Positions 23,286 to 34,824 of a DNA stretch of 64,000 bases are shown in pieces (within the stretch, counting starts at the first letter, position 1; every line of letters starts with the position of its first letter). Below the pieces are notes generated by a model. It was not told the DNA's origin and did not search any database. It worked only from the letters and a program-made list of their open reading frames with translations. This stretch comes from Wolfiporia cocos (taxonomy: Eukaryota; Basidiomycota; Agaricomycetes; Polyporales; Phaeolaceae), in assembly GCA_029448655.1 (NCBI GenBank), contig JACCLO010000007.1:3348001-3412000 (forward strand), written 5' to 3'. Made by a program: the position numbers and the translations under genes.

Positions 23286-24654
23286 TCAGCCAGTGCGGAC
23301 TCCGCATCGCGAACAACGGAGAGGGATGGAAGAGGTCCTTGGGTTTCTCTGCCGCCAGGCGATCTGATAAAGCCTAGCTAAAGAACCTCCGTCGGTATGG
23401 TTGTCGGGTGCAACACACACTGCACCATTGTAGGTTGACGTGGCGAGCACAGGAGGGAGCGGCATGTCAACGAAAACAGATACAGTTGCAGTCAGGACAT
23501 CCCTTCCAACGGTGACTCTGACAGCATCCCGCTCGAACGACGCAGCTACTCTCTGGATAGCCTCGGACCAAGTGGCGTTGACTGTCAAAGGAGTTAGCGT
23601 GAGCCATATTCGTCTGCACAACGGAACGACGTGCACATCAGCGTTTGCCGTTCCGCCCCTGCCTCGTATGCCCAATGATCGACCGAATATCACCCTCCAT
23701 TCCACGGTCGAGCATCCGGTCCGCTTCGTCCAGGATGAGATACAGCACCCTACGCCGCATCCATAACCACGGTTAGCCATGCCACTCATCGATCACAGGC
23801 CGCTTACCGACTCAAATCACACACGCCATCTTTCACCAATTTTAGTATCCGCCCGGGCGTCCCTACGACGATCCGCGTCGTCCTCCCGTCCTTGTTCGCG
23901 CCCGAGCGTCCGAACACGCGAGCCCTCGTCGATGCCACCAGAGAGCGCGGCGTTCGCGATCCCGTGCGGCGTGCCGAGGACAGATAGCGTGTCGTACGTC
24001 TTCACCGCGAGCTCGTGCGTCGGTGCGAGCACGAGCGTCGCCACCGTCGCCGTGCCCTTTGACTTTTTACGGTCCTTGGTGATCAGGTGCGCGAGGGCGG
24101 GGAGGCCGAGTGCTAACGTCTTTCCACCTGTGCGGGGGTCAACAGCGAGAGGGTATGTATGCAGAGGAAGGACGGGCATCTCCGTCCGTGCGACACAGAT
24201 GACATCCCGCCCCTCGAGTGCCGGCGGCTAGGAGGATGCCTGAGTCAGAGTGAGCTCTTTGAAGCCCTCGAAGGCCGGATGGAGCTTGGAGGGGACGTTA
24301 AGCTGGTCGAAAGAGAGAGCGAGAGCCGCAGGGGATACGCCCTCGGGTATGTGAATCTACGGAGTGCCTCGTGAGGAACGTATCGATGCCTGCAGACGAT
24401 GGGGCGCTGCATGAGGCCTGAGGACGTGGGGGCCGTTCCAGCAGCTGCAGAAGTGCCGTTCTTGCGCCGTTCTTGCGCCTCTTCTTTGCGCTGGGGATGC
24501 TGACCTCGGCTTGTGATATTTCCGTGGGTTTCATGGCAACTGCATCTTTTCGCCGCTTCTTGGGCGAGCTCTCCTTGACACAGTCTTGCTCCCTCTTGCG
24601 CTTCTTCCTCTTGGACCCGGACGAGCTCTCGTCTGCGGTGGGCCGGACACGCAT
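23286..24654 (-). pseudogene. DEAD-box RNA helicase (Dbp3-like), pseudogene
   Basis: A basic N-terminus with repeated KKRRK is followed by SFDQLNVPSKLHPAFEGF, the Q-motif region, PPALEGRDVI, GGKTLALGLPAL (Walker A), LVLAPTHELA (motif Ia, normally PTRELA), VVGTPGRIL (Ib), [13 protein letters not shown] (DEAD box), and TWSEAIQRVAASF after the SAT position. Lesions: a TAG where family members have Trp (QASS*PPAL), frameshifts before IHIPEG, before ANKDGRTTRIVVGTPG and near ERQTLMCTS, and a lost GT at the donor before TGGGKT. No helicase C-terminal domain is recognised downstream. In a functional copy this would act in ribosome assembly; here it is a decayed copy. Confidence 0.65.
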
Positions 24655-25246
24655 TACTGATCGTGTGATCTAGCGTACCAAACGCAACATAATTATTATC
24701 TATGCCCTCGCGGTGCTTTAGATTCCTCCCCCTATATCGTTGAGCTTCAAGTATATACCATCATGTCGGCAAGTGTTTGATCCGCGCAGAAACACAGCTG
24801 TGGCTCCGACCGACATAGTGATTTAGGATCACGGTCTATGCATGCAGCAATGGGCGGTCGGTGTTTCCGGCAGAATGCAGTACAGGAGAAGGCAAATTGG
24901 AGATGGAGCCTTCCACAAGCCTAGGCAGATTCAGATACCTCCGCGCGTTACCGAACCCGCCGGCAGCATCGTGGGGTCAATCTCGCTTGGCCAGGCGGTG
25001 CAAATATGCGGTGAAAAATAAAAGCCGCGAGGACGATGGTTGGGTGCCAAGAGGCACTGCTTGAGCCGTCCAAGAGCAGTCGCAAGTCGAGATGTTGCCG
25101 CCGAACAGGCACTGGGCGCCAGAACTGCGCCCGCCTGAAACGCTCGCTGACGGTCCACGTCCTGTTCGTTCTTGTCTCCCTCCCTCGTCGCTCTCCGTCT
25201 CCCTCTGTCACCCGCGCTCATCATGCATCGACAGCGACCTACCACC

Positions 25247-26975
25247 ATGCCTGAGTCCGTCAAGACATTGTCGCACTTCCTGGCTCGCCGCCTCAAGAGA
25301 GCCCTGCGAGCGGTCGCGCAGATCCGTAGCAAACGGTGCGTGTTCCCGCCATGGTGGTCTTGATGGTGTGTGCGCTATGTACCACTCTGCTCGGCTGGCG
25401 AAAGCGGGCTAGGCTGCCAGAGATCTAAGCGAGCGTTGTGGCGCATGGTCTGCCATCCTCCCCGCATCCGATCCCCAGGCACCTCGCGCCTGTCCTGGAA
25501 CCCACATGCTCACCTCGCTTGCATCCAGGCAACCTCGTCTCCGTCGTAGCGAGCCAGCAGCTGCACACTCACCGTACATCCCTCCAGAGATTTGGGAGAT
25601 CGTGATCAAACACGCATGCCTTCACGACCACGACCCGATCCACACCTCGTCGGAGTTATCTTTCCTCGAGTCTCCCGATACCCAACTCGCGTCCTACCGC
25701 TCCGCGATGCGCGCCAAACTCTCTCTGGCCATGGTCTCCCAGCAGTGGAACGCGCTCAGCAGGCCATATCTGTACGAGTTCATCTGGATCCGACGTGCCG
25801 CCCAAGCGAGACTATTGGCGCACACACTGTCTTATCCCTCTTTTGACCAGGATTCGAATGGAAAGTTCCTCCGGCGACTGCACATCGAGACCCCGGCGTT
25901 CGAGCGTTGCTCCCCGGTTGATCTAAGGTCCATTCTCGACCACGCGCCCAACCTCTTCATCTTCTCCGACCACCACTCTGTCCAGCGCAACCTCCTCGCC
26001 GACGACACCACCGACCCCAGATGCAGCCCCGAGGAGATCCTCAAGCTCGTTGTCCACCCCAAAATCCGGCGTCTGAGCTGGACGAACTACGGTGATGCGC
26101 CGTTTCAGCTTCGGATGCATCCTCTAGAGACGAACCTGACGACGCGGCTCGAGTTCCTCGAGCTCTCGGTGTGTTCGCCCAACTTTTCGACACTCTTCCA
26201 CGGGTCCTCCCCGCACGGTGGGAGGATCAACATGGACGTGTGCCTGCCCGCGCTGCGCGCGCTTAAGGTCTCGCTCGACAACGACACCTTCGCCGCGCTC
26301 GCGTCCTGGACCATGCCCCGGCTGACGAACCTCTCGGTGCTCTCGTCCGACTTTAGCTACACCGACGCCGGCTTCGCGCAGTTCTTCCAGTCCCACGGCG
26401 CGAAGCTCCGGCAGCTCGAGCTCGGGCACTCGTCCTCCCTGATCGAGGAGCACTACCTCACGACGCCCCGCAGCGTGCTGCAGATGCAGCAGAGCCACGG
26501 CACCGCCCAGGCGCTCCCGCTCGCGGACTGGTGCCCCGCGCTGCGGCAGTTCATCTGCTCGGCGGACGCCGCGTGGCGGTGGCAGTCGCCCGACTGGATC
26601 GCGCCGCACATCCTCCTCCCGCGGCACCCGACGGTCGAGTTCATCGGCATCCGCGACATCGACGCGCGGCTGCTGCACGACCCGGACCTGCCGACCGACC
26701 CGGACTTCTACACCCCGTACTTCCCGCTGTACGAGCAGTTCTGCTCGCTGCTCGACAGCGACGCGTTCCCGAAGCTCAAGTTCGTGCGCGACCTGAGCCC
26801 GCTCAGCCACGAGATGCGGATGGTGCGGCCGCACCCGCGCGTGCTCGAGTTCTGGACGCGCGTCGTGAAGCGGTGCAGGCAGTGCGAGATCTGGCTGGAG
26901 GACTACACGGGCATGAACGTCGGCCTGCGGAACCTCAAGCAGGCGACGCTTTCCGACACGGACTCTGATTGGTAG
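25247..26975 (+). CDS. F-box-like protein
   Basis: Two exons, 25247-25335 and 25529-26975, join in frame (CG|G, Arg) to give 511 residues; starting instead at 25506 would give an intronless 489-residue protein. The F-box-like segment PYIPPEIWEIVIKHAC is followed by a helix ending LSLAMVSQQWNALSRPYLYEFIWI, the usual mushroom F-box arrangement. The remaining 400 residues have irregular leucine-rich character (LRALKVSLDND, LTNLSVLSSDF, LRQLELGHSSS), consistent with a substrate-binding LRR-like region. Such proteins act as SCF ubiquitin ligase adaptors; the target is unknown. It converges on the minus-strand gene at 27285-28380. Confidence 0.72.
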
Positions 26976-27284
26976 AACGGTGAGGACATATGGACCTTTG
27001 TGGCTCGCGACCGCTTCTTGTGCTATCCGCATCACGACGTGCACGACAGGCCTGTATTCATGATCATCCCCCATGCTGCTCCCTCACGACAGAAACGACG
27101 ACCGTCTTTGCTGGTCTCAGGGCGGATATACCTGCTGTATCTTGTAACTACCTCATCCTGTGGTTGTACCATCCTAGCCGATGGGGTTCGCTTACGTAGT
27201 CCCATCACAATACCTGCATGATCACACGGACAAGCACTCTGGCAGATCGAAATGTACATTATGTCTGTGAACTGCGACGGCTGC

Positions 27285-28380
27285 TCATGCACAGACCAAC
27301 ACGGGCGACGACGGCGCAGCGAGACTGAACGGCTGTTCCGACGCCCGGCAACCACCCGGCGGAGACATCTGCACCCCGAGGCAACTCTGCGTCCGGCTCA
27401 TCGGCGGGCCGCTCCCCAGCTTGATGACGGGGAGGCTCACGACGCGCAGCGAGCGGAAGGCCTTCGCGCAGCGGGGGGCAGCCACATCCTGCCCGATCTT
27501 CATCGCAGGCCGGATGGTGGCAGAGCGATCCAACACGGGCCGCGCAACGCCGGGCATTCTGCGGACACCCCCGAGCCCAGCGTACTTCCCTCCTCCCTCT
27601 GCTCCGAGCTCGGGGCTGGTAGGGACCGCCGGCCGCACGGTCGTCTCGCGCGCCATGGCGGGCATCGACGGCGGCACGCGCGGGGGCAGGCTGAACACGC
27701 GGTGCGGAGGGAGCTGCAGACGCCTCTGCGTCAGCTTCGACGTCCCCGGCGAGTCCTTGGTGATCAGGCCGGCGGCGACGGCGTCGATGTACTCCCGCAG
27801 CCCGGCGGGGAGGGTGAGCGGCGGCGGCGCCAGCGGCAGGCAGGGAGGGAAGCGGGCCGTCCGCCCAGCGCGTATGGTCGCGTGCGCCGACCCGAGACCT
27901 GCGGCGCTGGGCTGAGCGAGGGCCGCGTGGCGCGACGGGGGTCGTGGCGCGCAGTCTGTGCCGACGTCTGGAGGCCCTGCGCGCCGCAAGGCCATCACCT
28001 GCGACTTGTACTGCGTGCGTGGTCAGTCGCTGCGCGCCACTACTAGCACCACGCGTGCCTACCCATCGCGCAAGGAGGCACTGCGCCTCCGGCGTGCCCC
28101 ACGAGAGGCCGTCGAGGTCGGCAAACTCCACCTTGACGTCCGCGAAGGATCGCTGCAGGGAGGCGAACTGCTCCTGGGGGCGCGGACGCGATCAGCCTCG
28201 CCCTGCCCGCGTTTGGACGCGCACGCGCATGCTCACCGCGGTCATCGCGACGTCCGCGAGGTCCTGGAGCCGCTGCTCCTCTTCCTGCTCGCGCTGCCGC
28301 TTCATTCGCTCTGCGAACTTGTCCCCGCTCGGTCTCATTGGCAGTCTCGTGCTGCCTTGCTGTGTGGGCGACCTTGTCAT
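27285..28380 (-). CDS. Hypothetical protein with N-terminal coiled coil
   Basis: Proposed exons are 28380-28237, 28173-28063 and 28010-27285, in frame, 326 residues. An upstream ATG at 28395 is also possible. The N-terminal part is charged and helical (DKFAERMKRQREQEEEQRLQ), followed by EQFASLQRSFADVKVEFADL; the second half is rich in Pro, Ala and Arg and appears disordered. The splice sites used are GTGAGC, GTAGGC and acceptors CCCCAG and CACGCAG. I do not recognise the family. Confidence 0.5.
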
Positions 28381-28791
28381 GCCCAGGGCCAGCATGGGGC
28401 GAGAACGGGAGGTTGACGCATGCGCCATCAGGTAAGTGCTGCACGTCCAGCGAGCAGATGATAGAGCGAAGTACTGGCGAAGCAAGAGCGAGATGGAGGT
28501 CCGTGTGTGCTACCAGCCACATTTACCCCCGGTTTCGATTCAGACCAAGGCCAGCGTGCCGTTATCGTCTCAGCTCTTAGATATCCATGTAGCAGCATGC
28601 CGTCTAGGAGATACACGGAATAGAGCGTGTGCACACATTCTGGCAATGACCTGAGCAAGGGGAGGAACACAGTGGCCGTTTGCGCGAGAGATCACGCTCG
28701 TGACAACGGCAACCCGCGTCTGTGACAGCGCGTTTGTGACAAAGTGTGACAAGCGCGTCCGTATATTATACTCTTCGCGTTTGCTCTCTCG

Positions 28792-28797
28792 ACGCGT
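28792..28797 (+). promoter_or_regulatory. MluI cell-cycle box (ACGCGT) before PCNA
   Basis: ACGCGT lies 43 bp before the PCNA start codon. This is the MBF-type G1/S element that controls replication genes, including PCNA, in yeasts. A second CGCG core (TTCGCGTTT) sits about 18 bp upstream, and an AT-rich TATATTATA stretch lies further up. Function is inferred from position and consensus. Confidence 0.55.
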
Positions 28798-28839
28798 CCA
28801 TCTCCTCCTCATCCCTTGCAACACCGTCCAGCTACCGCG

Positions 28840-30183
28840 ATGCTTGAAGCAAAACTTTCCGAGGCCGGCATTCTGAAGCGTCTGCTCGACGGTTAGTGCT
28901 CGCATCACTGCACCGTTTTCGCTCGCTGAACACTCTGCAACAGCCATCAAAGAGCTTGTGGCCGACGCGAATTTCGAGTGCAATGAGGAGGGCGTCGTTC
29001 GTGCCTTTCATCTCAGTTAGTTGTGCTGCTACTCACCCCTTCTTACGTAGATTCTCCAAGCAATGGACAACTCGCACGTCGCGCTCGTCGCGGTCAAACT
29101 GCTCGCCACCGGCTTCAAGAAGTACCGCTGCGACCGGCCACTCCCCCTCGGTGTCAACCTCGGCTCGTTCACAAAAGTTCTCCGGTGTGCAAAGGACGAC
29201 GACGCGTGCATCCTCAAAGCCGCAGACGACGCGGACATCCTCAGCCTCACCTACGAGGCGCGCAGTGCGTCTCCCCTTTGCTGCTGCCGCGGCCCTGACG
29301 CGACGCGTCGCTGACTGCTCCCCTGCCAGATACCGACCGGATCGCCGAGTACGAGATGAAGCTGATGGACATCGACGCGGACACGCTCCAGATCCCCGAC
29401 ACGGACTACGACGCGCGCGTGACGATGCCGTCGTCCGAGTTCTCGCGCATCGTGCGCGACCTCTCGCAGCTCGGCGAGTCGGTGCGCATCGAGGTGTCCA
29501 AGGAGGGCGTGCGCTTCATCAGCGAGGGCGAGGCTGCGAACGGCAACATCCTGCTCAAGCAGACCGAGGGGGCGGGCAAGCGCGGCTCGTCGTCGAAGCG
29601 GGACGAGGACGACGAGGACGAGCGCGAGTCTGAGGACGAGGACGGGGACCGGAAGGCCAGGGCGAAGAAGGAGAAGGTCAAGAAGGAGGATGGGGAAGAT
29701 GTGGACATGAACGGCGATGCGGAGGACGAGGACGAGGAGGGCGATGGCGAGTTCAAGTCCAAGGGGGAGGACGATGACGACGACGACGATGACGAGAAGC
29801 CGGGCAAGAAGCGGAAGAAGGCTCCCGCGAAGGTGTGTGGTCCCCGCTGTCCCCGCCGAGTGTTGCTCACATTGGCACAGAAATCCAAGCCCGCAAAAAA
29901 GGCGAAGAAGGCTGACGACGAGGACGCATCAGCCGACGCCGTTACGATTGAGTTGAACCAGCACGTCAATCTGACATTCAGCTTGAAGTACCTGGTGAAC
30001 TTTGCCAAGAGCAGTTCGCTATCCAACGTGGTTCAGCTCATGATGAGCAATGACGTGCCGCTTCTTGTGAGTGAGATCGCCCTGTGGGTCGCCACAACGC
30101 TGACGACTGTGGTACAGGTCAGCTACGACTTTGGCCAGGGCTACATCCGGTACTATCTCGCTCCCAAAATTGGCGACGACTGA
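28840..30183 (+). CDS. Proliferating cell nuclear antigen with a large charged insertion
   Basis: DNA sliding clamp and polymerase processivity factor. Exons 28840-28891, 28944-28996, 29051-29264, 29330-29832, 29881-30066 and 30118-30183 give 357 residues, against about 260 in other eukaryotes. Canonical stretches are MLEAKL, LQAMDNSHVALV, YRCDRPLPLGVNL, MPSSEFSRIVRDLSQLG, GNILLKQT, AVTIELN, LTFSLKYLVNF and RYYLAPKIGDD. Between GNILLKQT and AVTIELN, where other PCNAs have a short loop, there are about 100 residues of alternating acidic and lysine-rich low complexity (residues about 187-292). Intron 4 lies within the insertion, is 48 nt and has no in-frame stop, so retention would simply add 16 residues. 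The conserved fold on both sides argues for a working gene. Confidence 0.92.
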
Positions 30184-30460
30184 TGGGCTCGTTCGTCTGC
30201 TTACCGTCGTGTACTCACTGTAATGTCTCATCTTAGCTCGTATTGTATTGATTCTCGACGATTGCATGCGTGATGACTTCGCAAGGGTCGCTTCCGGTAG
30301 CCGAGTAGCGCCCATTAAGCATTAAAGGAGAACGGGCGCCTACAATGGTGGACCTGCACGACGACCGGCGCGTTTCAAATCCAACTGGATTCCTTCCAGC
30401 CCGACTCCGTCTCTGCGCTCCCGGAACAGCACGACTAGCGCGACGGGCTCAGTTGCACGC

Positions 30461-33400
30461 ATGAACAGCCCCGTGTCTGGTACGTGCTCGCCGCCCGCTC
30501 AGCATCCTCCCGCTCACCGGCAACCAGAGCCAGCGGAGAACTGGGACGACGACTTTGACTTTCCCCAGCAGCGCTCCTCGGCCCATGCAGACACCAGTGC
30601 ACACCTCTTGCGGGACAGGAAGAACACGCTCAAGCGATGGACAGAGCCCGGTCCGTCCGCGCCCAGCCTCCCCGCCGACCAGCCAGAGAACTGGGACGAC
30701 GACTTTGCCGAGCGAGGCGACTCTCCCGTGCGCGCGCGCGCAAACGGAGGAGGAGACTCGCCCGAGAACTGGGACGACGAGTTCGACGGCGCCCGTTCGC
30801 CCGAGGCCAGGGCCCCGCGCCGGGTCGCGTCCTGGGGCTCGTCTGACGACCAGGAGGAGCACGCCGACCGCACAGTCACCTCGCGCGCACGGCGCGTCCC
30901 CATTCGCATCCCGGACGACTCCTCCCCGCGTGCGCCCTCGCTGCCCTCCCCCATGCTAAGCTCGCCCACGCCCTCCGTGTTCTCCATGCCCGTCTCGTCC
31001 GCCGGGCGCGACTCTGTCACTGACCACGCCTACAGCTCGACGGCGCACCTCATGGGTCGCCACAATCCGCCCGGGGCTACCGCCGCGCTCTCGCCCTACC
31101 CCCCCGCCCCCCCGGTGCAGCGCGAGCGACGGCGCCTGCGCAAGAAGTCGCGGCCTCCGCCCGCGATCCCGCTCGACCTCTACGAGATGGACGACCGCCC
31201 CGAGGCCGCGCCCGCCGCGCCCACCACGCCGCCGCAGAAGAGCAGCACCTCGCTGCACGACGCCACCGGCGACGTGCCCCCGAACGCGTCCCCATCCGGC
31301 TCCAGCACCGGCAACGCCAACACCAAGAGCCCGCTCCTCTCGCGGATCGGGTCGGTGGGGCGCAAGTGGGGCATGGCGCGCAAGAAGCGCTCGAGCACGG
31401 GCCCGGCCGAGGTCGTAGCGATGCAGGAGCGCGGCCGGGATCCCGAGCCGCGGGAGGAGCAGAGGTCGCGCCCGCAGTCGGTGCTCGGACTCGCCACGCC
31501 CCCGACGCCGTCCAGCAAGGGCGGGTGGTTTTTTCGCGCTGGCGGCGGCGGTGGGCCGGGGCCCCCGCCGTCGCCCCAAAGTCCCCTAAGGCATGAAGAG
31601 AGCATCGAGAAGCTGATCGCCGAGGCGGAGGTCTTGGGCATGGAATCGCTCTCACGCAAGGGCAAGACGAAAGCCGAGGACGGTGCATTGGATGATGTGG
31701 GTGGACATGACGACGGTGCGAGCGAGACCCATGGCAGCAGCCGCGTCCCGTCCGCGTCGTTGCTGTTCGGACACCACTTTCAGATGCAGAAGTCATCGTC
31801 GCATTCGAGTTCCAACTCGAGCTGGGCAAGCTGGAAGCCCCCGCCCGTTTCGCGGTTCGCCTCGCAGGGAAGCGACCGGCCTGGAAGATCCTCTATCCCG
31901 AACAGCCGCGCGAGCTCCAGGGGACGCTCTGTTTCGGCCGCGCGGAGCGACCGCAGCTCTACCCTGCGGAAGCGCAAGTCGAAGGATGCAGGGGCCACGC
32001 CAAATGTACGCGCAGAAAACGCAAAGTCCAAGCGGCGCGACGAGAGCGTCGACGAGGTGTTTGGCGGCAAGGACATAGGGCGGGGCTTCATAGGGAGCAT
32101 GCGGCGGATCAGCCTCGTCGGGAGTGCGCGGCACAAGAAGACCAAGAGCTTCGCTCATGTTGGCGAGAAGAGCTACCCGGACGTCGAGGCCACGCCCCGG
32201 CCGCCCTCGCGCCCGATGCGCTGCTCACACGACGCGCTGCTGCCTCCCGCTGAGCTGCGGCCGCCCTCGCCCCCGGTCACTCCTGGCAAAGCCAAGAAGC
32301 AGCGGCAGCCGAGGCACGAGCACGAGCAGTCCGCCCACGAGCACCCGTCGACGAGGTCGCCCAACGGACATCGCGTGCTCTCGCAATCCCGCTCCGCGAC
32401 CCCCCTACTCGAGCGCCACTTGATGTCCGCCGCAGTATCGTCCCCGCTGCCCTCGCCGGATGTCTCGCCCTCGTCCTCGCCCCTGTCATCTCCGTCGCGC
32501 GCAAGACAGTCGCCCCAGCATGTGGCGTCGTTGGGGCGTGCGACGCAGTTGCCTACGGTTGAGCGCGACGCGAGCGCGAGCCCATCGGTGCCACGGCGGA
32601 ATTCTCTGGGAGACCTGAAGATCCCTACCAGGATAAGCCAAGCACAAGTCGGACTGCGGCGGGATCTTGGGATGGTGCGAGAGTTTGCGAACAGCGTTGA
32701 GCGTGAGTCCCGGATGCTCAACAACTAGAACGTACCCACTCATTCTATCATCGTTCGTAGAACTCAAGCAACTGCAGACGACTTACCGCGACCTAGTTGA
32801 CGAGATCCGCAATATCGTCATTGAACAGCTCGCGGAGTCGTCGGACGCGCAGAGGCGGACGCCGGCCACCAAGCTCTTTGACTCGCACAAGTCTTCGACG
32901 CGTTCGCGGTCGCAAACCAACCCAGCATCCTCTCAATCCTCAAAGAATCCTCACGATTTCAGAGCTACATTCCACGATATCGAGACACGCTACCAGCTTT
33001 CCTGGGAGTGCGCCGAGCTCATCATCGACCTGGGCAGTGGGCCACCCGCCCCTCCAGTATCTGCGCCTCCGCTGACGCCTCCATCAGGCCCGCTGTCGGC
33101 GCCCGCGTTCTCCACTGAAGGCCGGCCAAGCCGTGAACGGGCGATCACTCTGTCTGGCGATGAGCCCAAGCCCGGGCCCGGATCTCCAGCCCCCGCGGGA
33201 ACGTCAAACCCGGCACAGTGGCGGGCGACGACAGGCCGGCACGACCTCAGCTCGCGTCAGCTCATCCTCCTCCGGGAGATGCTCAACAGCTCAGATTCGG
33301 TGACGCCCGCGGCACAGCCGCAGTTGCCAATCCCCGAGGAAGACCTGCGGGCGACCAAGGTCAACCGCAGCTGGCGCTGGGGCGACGTCACGGGCAACAC

Positions 33401-34511
33401 CGTCATGCTGCCGAGCGACGGTGACGGCGCACCGGCGAGCGGCCCCTATTCTCCCTCTGCGAACCAGAAGCGGCAGAAGCGGCGGAGTAGCAGGCTGCGC
33501 GGGATCAGGGACATGCTGCGGTCGCTGAAGAAGACGTACGCGGATTCGGGCAACTCGCACGGCTTGCTCGTGCCCGTGGCGCCCTCGACGATCTCAGCTT
33601 CGGCCAGCACGGACTCGTCAGTTGGCGCTAGTCCGCAGGACGTCAGAGCGTGGCCAACGCGGCGGCGGCGTGCGAAGACGAGCATCGGGCCAGAGTCGAG
33701 CAGCTCTGTCCAGGAACAGGACGGGCATCCGGACGCGCTGTTCACGGCGTCGATGTCTCTCCAGCACAAGACCTCGCCGCGCCGGCCCTCTCTAGCGTCC
33801 ATTTTCCGCCTCACGCAGAGGAGCAAGTCGGGCTCCTCGGCGATAGAGCAGCAGCTGGACGAATTCGGCTTCGCCGTGCCCTCCGAGTCCGCGTACGAGT
33901 CGGCAATCGCGAACGACAGCGACACGAACCTGGCTGACGAAGAGGACTGGGACCGCGTCGACTCTGCGTCGGACATCGAGCGCGACGCTCGGCGGATGAT
34001 GATAACCCCGGACGGCTTCGCGACAGTCCGTGGCAAGGAGAAGTCGCCCTATCCGTCGCAGCAGCAGGCAGGAGGGGAGCACATGACCGGCGCGTCGCGT
34101 TCCTCCCTATGGAGCGAGGGCCAATCCGCACAGAAGAGGACTTCTCCCCGTATACCCAATCTGCAGCTGGTCTGGCCGTCGCCTGCGCGTCTGAGGAAGC
34201 GGGCTGACAAGACCTACCGCCCATCGTCTCGCGGCAAGGGAAAGCCTGCGTCTGCTGCTGGTGCTCAGCCTTCGAGTTCGCGCCTCCTGGTGTCTAACGT
34301 TAACGTTGTCACCGTGGACCCTTCCAATCCCCCTCGTACTCTGCCCATCATCACTCAAGACCTCCCGCAGGAAACGCCCGAGTTTAAGCTCGCGATGACT
34401 CCGGAGAATATACGGCCGCTGCTTGAGAATGCAAGGGAGGTCCTTGCGCGGTGCGACGAGTGTATTGTTGAGCTGAGGTCGCTGCTCGCTACGGCAACGG
34501 AGGCTGCATGA
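30461..34511 (+). CDS. Byr4/Bfa1-like septation (SIN/MEN) regulator
   Basis: Two exons, 30461-32702 and 32761-34511, joined over a 59-nt intron, 1,330 residues. The N-terminus has three copies of the motif ENWDD[DE]F (residues about 26, 77 and 104), which recalls the NWDDDF-type motifs of Byr4/Bfa1. Those proteins, with Cdc16/Bub2, form the two-component GAP for the Spg1/Tem1 GTPase at the spindle pole. The middle is Ser/Pro/Arg-rich and disordered with many SP sites. A helical segment spanning the exon junction (LGMVREFANSVEQLKQLQTTYRDLVDEI) and another with YQLSWECAELIIDLG precede the final helix (IRPLLENAREVLARCDECIV). Identification rests on the repeats and architecture. A small intron near 30480-30510 is possible. 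Confidence 0.5.
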
Positions 34512-34824
34512 CATCATTTTAGAGCGTCGACGACGAGCATTTACTATTCGTGATAATCCCGAAGGACCTTCGTATACCATTTCACTCGCGCACGATCCAT
34601 CAATTACACCTCATACATAGCATCTCTCGCCTCGCTGTCGCATACGCTGTCGCGCACGCTGCCACGCTGTTCATCTCCCGATTTATGTACAATCAGCGCA
34701 TATAATGTCACATAGTGAGTTTCTTGGACCCACAATGTTGTGTTGTCGATCCGAACGCTTGAGATTCTGATCCGCGGCGGGCGAGAAAGCGCTCGGGGCG
34801 CTTGTCTAATCCCTGCGCGCATGC

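Noticed and set aside
26124..27074. 316-codon minus-strand frame opposite the F-box gene
   Set aside because: Arg/Val/Glu-rich composition typical of an antisense GC shadow; no motif.
30956..31829. Antisense frames of 207 and 250 codons in the Byr4-like gene
   Set aside because: Low-complexity Arg/Ala composition and no homology; the plus-strand frame is continuous over 2.2 kb.
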